Assembly (NCBI RefSeq): GCF_000143415.4
Contig: NW_003314262.1
Span: 2,156,288-2,220,287 of the forward strand
Direction of reading: 5' to 3'
Origin: Selaginella moellendorffii
Lineage: Eukaryota; Streptophyta; Lycopodiopsida; Selaginellales; Selaginellaceae
Length of the DNA stretch: 64,000 nt
This document shows, in pieces, positions 34,080 through 47,383 of this stretch. The position numbers were made by a program, and so were the translations under genes. Under the pieces are notes generated by a model that was given only the letters and a program-made list of their open reading frames with translations, made no database searches and had not been told where the DNA came from. Each line of letters opens with the position of its first letter. Position 1 is the first letter of the stretch.

Positions 34080-34299
34080 GAGAACGCTCTTCACCCTAAA
34101 ATATGGAGTTCGTTGTGTTATAAAAGGAAACCAACACACACGCTGCAAGGGAATGATGGTACATAAAGCACGTAAGCCCACAATATGGGTTTATGTGCCA
34201 TTAATATGGGCCACACGCCATATTATTAGATTTATGCACGTGTGATTGGTAAATGCATATGTCACATCATCTTTGTTTTACCTCACACACTATATCAAG

Positions 34300-37253
34300 C
34301 CTCCTCTGATTCAGATTCGGATTGTTCACCTTGAAATAAAATACATTAGAAACTTAGTAAAGGAATATTAATGAATCTCACCTTGAACTCGGGTTATGAA
34401 TGCTCTTGCTGCATCTCTTGCATGGTCTGGCAAGGTGATGGTGGCACTCTGCTTCCGCATCCAACCATGCACAACATTATCCACCGATATACTCATGCTG
34501 GGATCCCTTGGATTCAGCACCCATCTCTTTTCTAGGCAATCCTTCGTATATCCGGAACTTGGCTTGAACCACTCCACAGTTACATTGAAGGAGTTAGTTT
34601 CCGCGTCCTCCTCTGCATCAGTGATGCAGCGCCCCACCCATATCATTTGTTTTTTATTACTGGGTCTGACAAGCACGACCATTCCTTTGCAGACCTGTAC
34701 TGGATTGAATGCTGAATCCGGCTTCTTATTCCTCAGCCCACAATAGTGATCCTCAACATCGTTATCTGTCACTGCATTTCCAGAGGACATTGTTCCGCTA
34801 CTATCTGGTGCTCTGGGTTCTGGCCAAAAGGACTCTTCCAATTCTTCATATACAACCGGCCCATTTTGGATAGCAGATATAATCTTCTCTCAGTATTCAA
34901 ACAAAGGCTTGCACCTCTTAAAATAGGATTCTCCACCAAACACCAACCCCCTCTTCCAGAAGGCAATATGCTGTCTAATCCCGGCCACTATACTTTCCTG
35001 GTCTTTGAGTCCATCCGGGTGCATCGGCCGTGGGGAACCCTAAGGAATCATAGGTTCCCCAGTTATGGGATCTCTCTTGAAGAGTTCAATGCCATCCACT
35101 GGCAGCCACACTGTGTCCCATTCTCTCATCTTGTACCTCATCACTGGAGCACCGTCACGCATGCTGAAATGAAACTGAAGAGGCTTGGAGTGGCCAATCA
35201 GCGTTTCTGATCCGTCCCTGATATAGCCTCTTACAAACCCCTTAAAGTCTGGAACCTCTGTCACAAGTGCAGCTTCAACAGTGCCTTTGATGCAATTTTG
35301 GAATTCATCGTAGAGTTGTGGGAGGGTGAGGACATTGGATCGCCAGAGGGACTCTACCAGGTGACTGAACATGGCATCGACGTCTTCATGAGTGTGCCCA
35401 ACCATGAGAAAGCCAAGTGTAACCGTTTCAAATATGCCTTTGGCAACAAGCATCGCCAAGTACGCGAGGACGTACATGTTTTTGTTCTCATTGCCAGCAT
35501 TGTCTGTTTGGAGCAGAAAATGGGGTGGAAGGCCACATCAGCCGCAAGAACTTCCTTGAGATTCTGCTTCGTTTGGATGAGGCTGTGCATTCACCGGGTG
35601 ACTAGCCTCGTCAGAATGGCATGAGGCCTCACGTGATAACCCTACAATCTTACGGCCAACATATTCACTGGGATGGCATGGGGCCCCACGCGATACTGCA
35701 AGCCTTTGCTCCTCCTCCAGCTGAACCCTGTATGGGGTTCGATCGACAAGGGCCTTATGCAAGGGTTGGCCGTTCAGCTCAGTCTGCGCACTTTGCAGAG
35801 ACCTTAAGTGTTTTGCTAGGGACGCAATCATCATGTTTGCACCCCCGCCACCCCATAGAGGTACAAAGAAGTTCCCATAGTTCTGGGCACCATGCCCATG
35901 AGCGATTATGCCAAACAGAGACACAGGCAACTGCATGGATGAAGAGATTGCCTTGGGGGCAGGATTGAGTCGAGGTAAGCACGTCTTTTTCTGGTCCATT
36001 TTGTCGTGGATGATGCAGAGGTAAGAGTCAGGTCTCTCCATGGAGAGAATCCTGTTATGATAATATGCAGTCCTGCAGCTTCTCTGCTCGATGTTGTGGT
36101 CGAGCCGCCTTCTAACCAACGTCTCTCGCTCTTGAGCGCTGCAAGAATTCTTCAACAAAGCCATTTTGATAGCAGTGCACTCGTCACACTTTGAAAAGCT
36201 GGAGTACTTTCCTATACTCACATCCCTGAACCTGTTGCTCCACAATCTACTAAATCTAGATTGGCTCAGCTTCCTGTAGCCATTACTCTGGAGTTCCCGA
36301 TTCACATCTTCCAATATGGCCCCCTTGGTATACATGGAAGGAAGAACTCGTTGGGTGTCTCGTGTTCCATCTTCCAAGAGGCGGGTTTTATGTGGTTGCT
36401 GCTCGCTACATGTCTCGACAAACCTCTTGAAGATTGCCTCTCCATATACAACATGACCCCTGGTTTTGTGCGTACCGTCGTTCCCATGGACTGCCTGTTG
36501 AACCCTTTGTTCCTCGAACTCAGTTTTGATTCTGTAGAATGTGCTTCGAGGGACTCCATAAATGATTCTCCATGCCTTCATGCAGACCAAACCCCTCTGG
36601 AAGACCATGCCCCCCACCTGATGTTCTGAAGCATCAACAGATGACCGTAATGCCTCATACACAAAATTGCGAGCTACCTTCCAGGACAATGTCTTGTATC
36701 TTGCTCTCTCCTCTTCAATAGCATCCCAATCAGCATGTTGACAGCACCTCCTCTTGCAACAAGCAACTGTCGAGACCATTTGAACCTCCATCGCCATTTT
36801 CTGCCTTTTCGGTTCGTTGCTCAGATCCCTTTGGCTGCGCTGTAGGAAGGTGTACTTTCTTTTCCCATGAAGAGATGTTTTGTCATCAGTTGTAGTGGTG
36901 TTTGATTGTGAATCCTTCACATTGTCAAACACTAAATGCCTCAATTTCCACTGCACAATGCTTCCAATAGTCAGACTGTTTTCTTCTGTATCAACAACCT
37001 CTAAAATCGCAACTCCAATATCATCCCAGCCCAATTCTTGATTAGCAACCGCATCTCTTGGATCGACAACTGTGGCTAAGCCCTCAGCTACCACCTCCCC
37101 CTCGGGGTTGTTTAGAAACACCTTTGCCTGAATCCATGTAGCACAGTTCTTAAGATCCACGGAGGGAACATGCGTCGCACTTGCGCTGTCCCCAACATCT
37201 GCTTTCTTCTGCAGATTTTTCAAGGCAACAACAACATTTACCCCGACGACCAT
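34300..37253 (-). pseudogene. Transposon gene B, copy 2: DUF7869-type putative transposase, broken
   Basis: Same frame as copy 1 from codon 61 (MVVGVNVVVALKN) onward. The first ~60 codons are deleted at the junction with gene A. Stops: TGA at 35538-35540 (CGA in copy 1), TAG at 35040-35042 (CAG in copy 1) and TGA at 34890-34892 (TGG in copy 1). All three arise by C-to-T or G-to-A. Motifs HDKMD, QTDN and GHTHEDVD are conserved. The last intron and the SESESEEA end are preserved, with TGA near 34302. The palindrome pair inside the gene is at about 35619-35640 and 35676-35697. Confidence 0.8.
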
Positions 37254-38463
37254 CTGTCAGCTCTAATTGTTGTGCATTTCTAAACATGCGAGGAATTGCG
37301 TTCTTCTTCCAGCCACTGTCAATGTAGATGCAGAGAAGGGGGAGGAGCTCACCAGTTGGACTTTCGGGATGGAAGGCGAGGATCTGAGGCTGTACAACAT
37401 AGATGGTGGGAGAAAAGAATGCATGGGGATCCTCATCCAAGTGATAGACACTCCATGCAGTTCCATGCAAGAATATGGACTAGCACTTGTGGTAGAGACA
37501 GCGTCTGCCTTCAAGATCCACCTTGCACATCCTAGTGGCTTCCCGGAGGGGGGCAGCGGCTATGAGGAATTCCTAGAGGGAGCTAGGGAGAGGTTGTCCA
37601 GGAGGCCCACAATTTCAAAGACGCTGCGGGTCTATGAAGATCACATGGAATCCACGGACCTCACCTACGGCGATGTTCAAAAACTATATTCCAACATTGA
37701 GCCATTGAGAGTGCCTCCAGTTCGCGAAGCGAAGGGGAAGGGGGTCGATCTGGAAACTACCCCGAAGCAGAAAAGGGTGGTCAAGCTCAAGCCGACGTCC
37801 GACTCTCCTCCAAAAAAGAAGCTACTCGGTGATGCCATTGCCTCGGGTTCGAACACTACACCCACCAAAAAGAAGAGCCGCAAAGAGCAGAAAGAGCAAG
37901 AAGAGGCAGCAAAAATCGTCGCAGATAATAGTACTTGTTACTATTCCAACAAAGTATATACAATCGACGTGAGCCGTATCGACATCCAAAGCAAATACAA
38001 CCACAGGCTAGTATCTGATGAGTGGGTGGAGAAACTGAAGCAGAAGATGCTGGCAAGTCCAGTAACACCCGACATCGCAGACGTGATCCCCTACTACCGA
38101 ACAATGAAGGGCGAGACGAGGTTTCCAGACTTGATCAATAGGAAGGTGTTGGACGATCAGAATATCCGGTTCTATGCCATCTCCGGGCAACATTCTAGCT
38201 TGGCGATGCAAGAGATAGTTGTGGATATTATGGTGGGCGAGGAGGTGAAGAAAGTCTTCAAGACAAGAGTTGTCCGCCTGATAAAAGGCAACTCGCCCCT
38301 CCGATCTATCATATACATCTCCCACGTGCAGAATGTCAAGCAAGAAACGTGCTACAAATCGGGTCTGCACGAGACATTGGCACGAACACGGAAGCTCTGG
38401 GTTCAACTGAAGAAGCCACAAAAACCAGGACAAGGACGTGCACTAGCAACTAGCGCCTGGCAG

Positions 38464-38517
38464 GTAAGCCTCGTTGCATGTGGCATAGCATGTGGCCTCA
38501 CGCCATTTCCATTGCAG
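38464..38517 (+). other. 54-nt palindrome-bearing intron in gene A, copy 2
   Basis: GTAAGC...CATTGCAG, identical in layout to 2937-2990. No in-frame stop. Confidence 0.7.
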
Positions 38518-39890
38518 GAATTCTCGAGTCTTCTCTCGAAAACACTGGGGGTCAATGACACACTCAGCATCCATAACATTCTACTCGCGACAAAAGTTGT
38601 TTTTGACAAATGGGTAGATGTGCTGAGGAGGTACCATGACGGGGAGTTGCCAAACTCAATGGGTGTGGAGGACGGCCGGAAGCCCAATGATTTGAAGCTC
38701 AACGCCTTGCGTTTCTCGCGGTCTCTAGACGACGACGACCTTCTGACAGTGGCTAATGCTCTTCTACGTGGTGAGGTAGTCTTCAACAAGACCAAAATGA
38801 CTCCCGGCCATATTGTGACATACGAGGACTTGTGCACGACTCTGAGAGCTCGTGCGCTATTGAAGGATTGGATCTTCGAGCAAGTGGCTGTGGAGAGGGT
38901 GAGCATCGACACCACGCAAGAGATGATGGAAGCGCTGGATTTGTCAAATGAAGACATCGACGAGTACGTGAAGGGGGCCCCCAAGTTCATCGATCTGCTG
39001 CGGGATGCCACGAAAAGTAAAGCTGAGAAGTTGGATCAGTATCCAAATTTCATTAAGATTGATGTCGACCGCCGGCTTCAGAAACAGCTCGACCCCGCAG
39101 CAGAGGCCTATCGAGAACCTTACCGGGTATACTTGAATTCGGATGAGGATCAAAGGTGGAGGAGCATCGTTTCCCGCGGAGATGAGCAGGTCAAGAACAT
39201 CTTTTGTGTGATGGACTTCACAAACGAGGAGATCACTCATGCAGACGAAGTCAGCTCCATCATTGACTTAATGGTGGGACTTGCGGAGGTGGAATCTTCA
39301 GTCCACTATATGATCTACGACTCCGAATCCTATCACAAGTTCTGGAAGGCCTTGAACGAGGTGAAGGCTTAGTTGAAAGGCAAGGAGATGCGGGAGAGCC
39401 ATGGGATAATGGCTAAGAAGAAGATACCGACGAATGTCCGCATCTTCACACTCGCCCTTGTTATTGGTCCTGCAGCAGAGTGGGACTGGAGTGACTTCCC
39501 AGCTTCGTTCGACAAGGCCAATCGAATTGATCTGAGGGAGGTCAATTTACCCGTGCCTGAGGAACTGAAGACGGCTATGGAGCTTTCGAATCCAAAGAAA
39601 GCTCCAGGTGCAGCATGGGAAATGCTCAACTGGGTCTTCAATGCAATAGCGGGTGGGTCACCTGCTTCCGACTCCAAGGGCAAATGTGTTGTTGAGTACA
39701 ATTGCGGCGGACTATTCTTTCGAGCCGCACTACTCAAGGGTGTCCCGTGTGTTGCGGTGACAAACTCCATTGAAGAGGTGACTTCAATGGAGCATATAAT
39801 TACAGTTGCCAAAGAAAAATAGTATCTTCTCTGCGAACCTGGTGAGTACACACTTTAAGTTTAAATGTTATCTCACAAGCTCTATATGCA

Positions 39891-40805
39891 TGTAGCGCAC
39901 CTGAATTTGGAGCCGAACTCCAAGCCCGTTGCGCTACGAAACGAGGGTCCGGTACAATCCCACGAGCACCAGCTCCCCGTATCCAGCACCTGCACGCAAA
40001 ATGGTGTCAGACGGAGTCTGGCACAATTTTGGCATACCGGTGGCCTAACGCGAGGAGGAGGGTACTCCACCAACTAGAGCAGCGTGGAGCTTGGGCTTAG
40101 ACCCAAGCCGGACGCAGAACAAGGAGCGACACAGCCCAGCGGGAGCCAAACTAATGTCTCATGTGGTCGGACATGCATTCCAACCACTATCCCTACTATA
40201 CATTTGGAACCCCCCACAGCCCCCCCCCTTGAGGGACACACGCTTTGGGCTTTCACCCCAAGCCACCCTTAGTACCAGGAGTTAGTCTCTGGAACAAGCT
40301 CGAAACTTACTAAATATGGAATGGCCTTAGATTGCGAATTTGGACACGGGACGAACACCATTGTGTTCAGGCCGACCTCAACATTCCGTAGATATGCCAA
40401 ATGAGCGAATCTAGACACTTTCCATAAATAGGATTTGGGACCGAAATGAGACTAATACAAAGGGCGTGATAGCGAGGGTGTTTGGCAGACACGGTAAGCT
40501 CTCATCCAGCGATATTGAGGGACTAGTCTCAATATGCGAGGGTTCTTGCCAAGCCAGTGCAAGACAGAGCAAAAGAGAACTAAAAGCCAGGCCGAGAATG
40601 CTTAGCTAGAAACACATAGGAGTTCCTACCTTATGTCCATCTGGCTAAGTACAGATGCTAAGCCCAGTTTACTAAAACTTGGACAAGAGGGGCCAATGAT
40701 GGGAACCAGCAGTACCGACCTCCTGCCGTCATGGCAGTAAGGAAAGAGTGTCCGTAAGGACTGGTCGACAAGTATCTTTCGATACCCGAAGTCACATTCG
40801 CGACA
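39891..40805 (-). repeat. LTR of G (3' LTR)
   Basis: 915 bp, 99% identical to its partner by eye. Confidence 0.95.
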
Positions 40806-41415
40806 CTCTCCCCCCCTTGGGGAAGATCGACGTCCTCGTCGATGCATACCCGAGTCTCGCAAACCGTCAAGGAAACAACTCCGAAAGTTAACGGAAAGCA
40901 CACTATGTGGGAAACACACCGACTTAAATGAGTTATGGAACGACCTCTCCTCTACGTCCAAAGACATTAAGACTCAGACACCCTCCGACCGTCGCCGACA
41001 AGGAAATGACCAACGGAGTTAGCCACCCTTGCTGCTCCGAGTACCACTCGGCTTACAAAGGAATGATACATCCCTGCCCGCAGGGATATAGGGAGAAGGC
41101 CAGAGACCCAACTGCCCCTGAGCAAGAAATCAACCCCGTCGGGAAGATTTAGACAACTATTATAAACTGGCAGATTAAGTTGTTTACACGACCACGCCCC
41201 ATTTCAAGAATGAGTCATCGAGAGAGAGGCGGGGACTTGTGATCAGTCTATAATAGTTATCCCCATGGTTATGGATTGGACACATGCACCGAAGTGCCGA
41301 AGTCAGCCTGCCAAAACTAACCCAAGTACGAACGAACGAGAGAAATGACACTTTGATTTATAGAAATATATTACTTTATTGATTTGCAAGATTTATTACA
41401 AGATTTTTACAAAAG
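40806..41415 (-). other. 3' untranslated region of G with polypurine tract
   Basis: No frame. The polypurine tract is at 40806-40820. The same region in older form is at 21974-22403. Confidence 0.7.
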
Positions 41416-44400
41416 CTAATCTTTATTACTATTCTCATACTCCGTGACAAGCTCACGAGCATGGGTAAGATTACAAAGAGGCTCCCAAGTTGATTCACAA
41501 GTAGGGTAACCTTTCCATTTAACTAGATACTCCCGACGTTTGGCACGTTTAAGCCAGCGTGAATCCAAGATAGCTTCAGCCTCATACTCAGGTTCACCGT
41601 CAATGATCGTAGGTGGAGGACGAATGTCCGTGAAACGTTCCTACTATTGCAACTAGGATTAGATACACAGATCTAAATATTATTAAAATTAATACAGCAG
41701 CATGATATGGTGCCAGTAAACTGACATGAAACACATCATGTACATGAGAGAATTCATCTGGAAGATCCGACTTATAGGATACATCACCAACTCGTCTCAA
41801 CACTCAATAGGGTCCAACATATCTCGGCAAGAGCTTCCGAGACAAAGAACCCTTAATGTTCAAGTTTCGGGAAGATAGCCACACCTGATCTCCCACTTGA
41901 TAAGATACATCCCGACGATGCTGATCCTTATCACGTTGATACCTATCCTGAGCTTTGCCCATCGCCTCAGTAGCCCGAGACCAACCTTGGCGTAGCTGCT
42001 CCGCATAAGTCTCAACGGCTGGGACCAACACTTCGGTCATTGGTTTCGGTACAATAATCTGTTGAGGAATCCCACGAGCATTCCCTTGCAGCATCTCCCA
42101 TGGAGAACAGCCGATAGCGTTGTGAAATGTGTTGTTATAACATATTTCTGCTGTATCCAAATGCTCAACCCAGTCGCGTTGGTCCGCCGCGACATAGTAC
42201 CGCAGATAATCCTCAACTTGAGCATTCACCCGTTCGGTCTGCCCATCAGTTTGAGGATGATAAGCCGTACTAAACTTCAACTTGGTACCAAACAACTGGA
42301 ACAGTGTGCCCCAAAACTTCCCCGTAAACCTCGAATCTCTATCTGAGATCATTTCTTCAGGGAGACCACGAACTCGCACTACTTCATGGAAAAAGAGCTT
42401 TGCTGCTTGTTTCGCATTTACTGTTCCCACAGTTGGAATGAAGTGTGCAATCTCTGACAACCGATCCACAACCACCATCAAAGTATCATAACCCTTAGAC
42501 TTCGGCAAGCAAGTGACGAAATCAAGTGTCACACTTTGAAATGGCCATGCCGGTGCTGGAATGCACTGCAACTTTCCAGCCTGCTTCTCAATTCTGCGCT
42601 TACATTGCTGGCATACAGGATAGGAACGGACATAGTCCGCTACATCATCTTCCATACCAGACCAGAAAAATCCCTTTTTCAATGAAGCCAGAGTCTTTCG
42701 CTATCCACCATGTCCCGCTGCTGGAACATCGTGATGTTCCCGCAGAAATAACTGCTGAAGATCCTTAGAGGGAAGATACAATCTTTCTTGCTTATAGAAT
42801 ATAAGCCCATCCCGAACTGAGAAGTGAAGTTTTGCATTAGTGCGACTAGCAACTTTTGCTGCTTCACTACCAGGGCTCTGCTTCGACAACTCCGCATGGC
42901 GTAAGATTGTCTTCGCCAATGGATCTCTTCCATACGAAGCCCGAACGTCCTCCAACCAGTCCGAACTGATTGCCGATATTGCCCGGAATTGAGCTTGACG
43001 ACTCAACGCATCCGGAACAATATTGTCTTTACCAGGTTTATATATGATTTCAATATCATATCTAGCAAGCTTCTCTTGCCAACGAGCCTGTTTCGGCGTA
43101 AGCTTAGGCTGCGTAGCAAAGTAGCTTAATGTGTTACTATCTGTATAAACCTTGGTATGTCCACCCAAGTAGTGTCTCCAGTATTCCAGGGCCGACACTA
43201 TAGCAAACATCTCTTTCTCATGCGTTGGCCATCTTCGTTGGGTTTCATCCAATTTCTTGGAATAGAACGCAACGGGACAACCATGTCGCCTTAGCGTAAC
43301 ACCAACCGCTTTGTCACAATCTTGCTGCAACACGGCACCAATAGCATAACCAGATGCATCACAATGCACTTCGAAAGGTTTATCAAGATCTGGGATCCTG
43401 AGAACAGGAACCGTAGTCAAGATCTCCTTCAACCGTGCAAAAGCACGCTGGCAAGCTGGTGTCCAATGAAACGGAATACTACTCTTTGTCAACTCAGTCA
43501 ACGGAAGAGCAATCCTTGCAAAATTGCGGACAAACTTGCGATAGTATCCCGCCAAACCAAGAAAGGATCGAACATCTGTTACAGTGGTCGGAACTTCCCA
43601 GGACTTCACTGCTTCCACCTTCTTTGGATCGACCTCAATCACACCACCACCAACTATATGTCCGAGAAAGTTTACGCGCAATTGTCCAAAAGCGCATTTA
43701 CTTTCCTTAGCATACAGTTTGTGTTCGCGCAACTTCTGAAACACTAGCTCCAAGTGTTTCAAATGATCCTCCAACGTCTCACTAAAGACAAGAACATCGT
43801 CGATGTATAGGACAACAAATGCGTCCAAATAATCTCCGAATATTCTATCCATCATAGTGCTGAACGTTGCCGGAGCATTGCATAACCCGAACGGCATGAC
43901 AAGGAACTCATAAGATCCGTATCTAGTCTTAAAGGCTGTTTTCTCCACATCCTGATCTGCCACCCGTATCTGATGATACCCGGACCGCAAATCAAGTCAC
44001 GTAAAATACTTAGCCTTTAAGAGTTGGTCAAACAAGTCATCAATGCGAGGCAAAGGATAACTGTTTTTAACCGTGATCTTGTTGAGTGCCCGATAGTCAA
44101 TACACATCCTCATGGTTCCATCCTTTTTCATAACAAAAAGGACCGGCGCTCCATAAGGGGATTTACTTGGTCGGATATGACCTTTGTCAAGAAGCTCTGT
44201 GAGTGGCTTCTTGAGTTCAGCCATCTCCTTGATGTTCAGACGATACGGAGCCTTTGTAGGTGGTTTAGAACCCGGAATAACCTCAATCCGATGATCAACC
44301 TCACGGCTAGGGGGTAGCCCTAGCGGCAAATCCTTCGGAAAGATATCCTGATTCCTCGCCAACAACTCCAATATCCTTTTTGGTACAGGATCAACCCCGT

Positions 44401-44557
44401 CGCCGATTCTTACTGAGTCACTAATACCCTCAGCTTCCATCACTTGAACCCAAAAGGTTTGACATCCCCTCTTAGCTGCTTTTTGAGCGGCCCTCGCAGT
44501 TAGGAACTTTGCATCCCAATCTTTTTGAGGAACGCTTTTGCAACTGAAAGGATACAT
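41416..44557 (-). pseudogene. pol: Pol of chromovirus G: RT, RNase H, integrase, chromodomain
   Basis: One frame with three stops. 44557-43997: N-terminal RT with [21 protein letters not shown]. 43990-42701: GYHQI, catalytic YIDD, then RNase H (CDASGYAIGAVLQQ, YTDSNTLSYF). 42682-41804: integrase with zinc C-x2-C (CQQCKRR), VVDRLSEIAHF, SDRDSRFTGKFW and DGQTERVNAQVED. The stops are TGA 43997, TAG 42701 and TGA 41804. Each could come from CGA or TGG by one transition. After the LAPYHA motif a 55-nt AT-rich GT...AG segment (41641-41695) separates integrase from a chromodomain (41640-41416: EAILDSRW, YLVKWKGY, STWEP). The chromodomain is read in frame only if that segment is removed. Chromodomains are known to steer chromovirus integration. 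Confidence 0.9.
41641..41695 (-). other. 55-nt putative intron before the chromodomain of G
   Basis: On the minus strand: GTATTAATTT... to ...GCAATAGTAG, strongly AT-rich amid GC-balanced coding sequence. Its removal joins HAA to ERFTDIRPPP in frame. Confidence 0.6.
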
Positions 44558-46385
44558 CAGGATGTCCTTCTGACTTCAACGTGATACGACTTTGTCCAGC
44601 ACCATAAATCCCTTTTATATACTTGTTGAAGAAATCCATACCAAACACCATCTGAAAATCTAGCATCTTCAACACTACCAAGTCCACTCTTTCTTTCCAC
44701 TTGGATATCTTTATTGGAACATCACTCATAAACTTTCTGGCTACTTGCCCACCTTCCGCAAACCGGAAGTGCATAGGCGACATTTGCTCAGCATTCAATC
44801 CTAACAACTTAACTAAGTCTTTGGATATCACGCTGTGCGTAGCTCCCGTGTCAATCATCACTCGGATTCGGTGCCCACGGACAAAGCCTACCAGATACAT
44901 TAACGGATCAGTGTTTGCATTGACTGCAAGAAAAGCTTGAGGAAAGCAACGAAAGTTACTCACCTCTTCTTCCTCATAGTCTGCATTGACCAACTCGTCA
45001 ACCCCTTCGGCTTCACCACCACCGTCTTCCCTCATGACATTAACCCGAGACCTTGTCTTATGCTTGTTGGGACATTCCGAGGACCTATGTCCCGACTCTC
45101 CACAATGGAAGCAATGACCCACACTACCCGTTCCGCTAGGAGCAGGTTTTGTAGGTTGCTGCTGCTTGTACCCACCAGGAGGAGGAACAGAGGGCCTAGG
45201 ACCAGAAGAAGCTGCTGGTGGTCTCCAACCACCACCACCTTTATTCACCGTAGCTTGTGAGCCCCCAGGGCGGTACCTACTTTCCACCCTTTGTTTCCGA
45301 TCACCTTGCCTATTCCCAGAATTTTTATTCTTGTCCGAGTTACCAGCATACGATTGCTGATATTGTTCTATGAGTGAGTGACTAAAGGCAACTTGTTGTG
45401 CTGCCTCTTTACACTCCAGGTATGTCTTCGGCTTAAACTTTAAAATCTCATTTCGAGAAAGTGAACTTAAACCCTCCAGGAAATAACTCCGAGCATCTTC
45501 GTCACTCATATTTGCAATCATAATGCGCTTCTGAGCAAACGCATTAACGTAATGCATAAGGTCCCCTCGCTGCTTTAACCGCCGCAGCTCCGCGCGAAGT
45601 CTTAGACCAAGATCATCCGGCAAGTATTCCTTACGGATACGAGACCGCATCTTGGTCCAACTTCTAGTCTGCCCTTTTTCAGCACACACCTGGCGCCACC
45701 AAGTTTTGGCATGATCAGTGAGAAAGGATTGCGCGCATGCAACTTTCGTACGATCATCTACGTCTGCCGCTATGAAATAGTTTTCCATATCGTAGACCCA
45801 GTCCTCCAAAACTTGATAGTCCCGCATGCCTCTGAAATTGGGTGGTTTCGGAGGCTTGAACTTTGAAACTCGTGCAACCGGGGGCGGCTGCAGAACTTCA
45901 TCGTCCTCAGAACTTGAAGAGGAGTCCAGTTGCTTAGGCTTAGCTGGTTTAGCTGCCTCAGCTTCTTTCTTCCTCTTCTTGTTCTCCTTCTTCAATTTGC
46001 GAATCTCCCTTCGCAAATTCTCGATCTCAACTTCCTGAGCCGTACGCTGCAATGCCGCAGCATCTGGCTCTTCCTCTTCCGACTTGGCCTCAGCCCCTTC
46101 CGCAGCATCTCTAGCAGGAGTTTCCTCCTCTCGATTCGCCCGTCTAGAGGTTTCAGCGTCATCAGCACGGTTCCTCTTCACCATCCCGCTAGCTGCATGC
46201 ATGCCTCTATCAGTAACTGAACATGCATACAACGTCCTTACCGAATGGTGCAATCCAACTAATCCTACACAGGTCGCTTCGGATCTACTAGAAAAGTCTC
46301 TGCATATGCAACTTGAGTCAGAAAATCCGACAAAAGTTGGATAGGAATCGCTGAGACAATCCCTCTGATACCAAATGTAGCGCAC
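44472..46385 (-). CDS. gag: Gag-protease of chromovirus G
   Basis: 637-aa frame. A charged N-terminal region with a coiled-coil-like Lys/Glu stretch (about residues 105-145) is followed by the Gag core ([21 protein letters not shown]..., about 180-340). One CCHC knuckle is [14 protein letters not shown] at about 420, and a retropepsin has DTGATHSVI at about 515 and FGMDFF. The first codons overlap the LTR edge, so the real start is probably a later ATG. Pol starts in a different frame, +1 relative to gag, with 86 nt of overlap, so pol needs a frame change or the shift is damage. Gag and protease themselves are intact. Confidence 0.85.
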   Translation of the reverse strand: MRYIWYQRDCLSDSYPTFVGFSDSSCICRDFSSRSEATCVGLVGLHHSVRTLYACSVTDRGMHAASGMVKRNRADDAETSRRANREEETPARDAAEGAEAKSEEEEPDAAALQRTAQEVEIENLRREIRKLKKENKKRKKEAEAAKPAKPKQLDSSSSSEDDEVLQPPPVARVSKFKPPKPPNFRGMRDYQVLEDWVYDMENYFIAADVDDRTKVACAQSFLTDHAKTWWRQVCAEKGQTRSWTKMRSRIRKEYLPDDLGLRLRAELRRLKQRGDLMHYVNAFAQKRIMIANMSDEDARSYFLEGLSSLSRNEILKFKPKTYLECKEAAQQVAFSHSLIEQYQQSYAGNSDKNKNSGNRQGDRKQRVESRYRPGGSQATVNKGGGGWRPPAASSGPRPSVPPPGGYKQQQPTKPAPSGTGSVGHCFHCGESGHRSSECPNKHKTRSRVNVMREDGGGEAEGVDELVNADYEEEEVSNFRCFPQAFLAVNANTDPLMYLVGFVRGHRIRVMIDTGATHSVISKDLVKLLGLNAEQMSPMHFRFAEGGQVARKFMSDVPIKISKWKERVDLVVLKMLDFQMVFGMDFFNKYIKGIYGAGQSRITLKSEGHPDVSFQLQKRSSKRLGCKVPNCEGRSKSS

Positions 46386-47290
46386 CTGAATTTGGAGCCG
46401 AACTCCAAGCCCGTTGCGCTACGAAACGAGGGTCCGGTACAATCCCACGAGCACCAGCTCCCCGTATCCAGCACCTGCACGCAAAATGGTGTCAGACGGA
46501 GTCTGGCACAATTTTGGCATACCGGTGGCCTAACGCGAGGAGGAGGGTACTCCACCGACTAGAGCAGCGTGGAGCTTGGGCTTAGACCCAAGCCGGACGC
46601 AGAACAAGGAGCGACACAGCCCAGCGGGAGCCAAACTAATGTCTCAGGTGGTCGGACATGCATTCCAACCACTATCCCTACTATACATTTGGAACCCCCC
46701 ACAGCCCCCCCCCTTGAGGGACACACGCTTTGGGCTTTCACCCCAAGCCACCCTTAGTACCAGGAGTTAGTCTCTGGAACAAGCTCAAAACTTACTAAAT
46801 ATGGAATGGCCTTAGATTGCGAATTTGGACACGGGACGAACACCATTGTGTTCAGGCCGACCTCAACATTCCGTAAATATGCCAAATGAGCGAATCTAGA
46901 CACTTTCCATAAATAGCATTTGGGACCGAAATGAGACTAATACAAAGGGCGTGATAGCGAGGGTGTTTGGCAGACACGGTAAGCTATCATCCAGCGATAT
47001 TGAGGGACTAGTCTCAATACGCGAGGGTTCTTGCCAAGCCAGTGCAAGACAGAGCAAAAGAGAACTAAAAGCCAAGCCGAGAATGCTCAGCTAGAAACAC
47101 ATAGGAGTTCCTACCTTATGTCCATCTGGCTAAGTACAGATGCTAAGCCCAGTTTACTAAAACTTGGACAAGAGGGGCCAATGATGGGAACCAGCAGTAC
47201 CGACCTCCTGCCGTCATGGCAGTAAGGAAAGAGTGTCCGTAAGGACTGGTCGACAAGTATCTTTCGATACCCGAAGTCACATTCGCGACA
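46376..47290 (-). repeat. LTR of G (5' LTR)
   Basis: 915 bp. The LTR ends GCGCTACA on the minus strand; the primer site follows directly. Confidence 0.95.
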
Positions 47291-47383
47291 ATGCAGGAGC
47301 GTGGCCACCCCCAGATGCTGAAACGGCGTTAACAGCTACTGTTGAAGATACCCATGTTGGGCCGAGCTCACAACCTGCACAAG

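Larger units (their letters stand above)
39891..47290 (-). mobile_element. Ty3/gypsy chromovirus G, near-complete
   Basis: Two 915-bp LTRs (39891-40805 and 46376-47290), about nine differences by eye, TG...CA. TSD is ATGCA (39886-39890 and 47291-47295). On the minus strand the primer site beside 46376 reads TGGTATCAGAGGG (initiator-Met tRNA type). The polypurine tract AAGGGGGGGAGAG abuts the 3' LTR. The interior encodes gag, protease, RT, RNase H, integrase and a chromodomain in chromovirus order. The comparison with uninterrupted copy 1 (1553-1600) confirms the empty site. Three in-frame stops in pol and a gag-pol frame change make this copy inactive as read. Confidence 0.95.
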
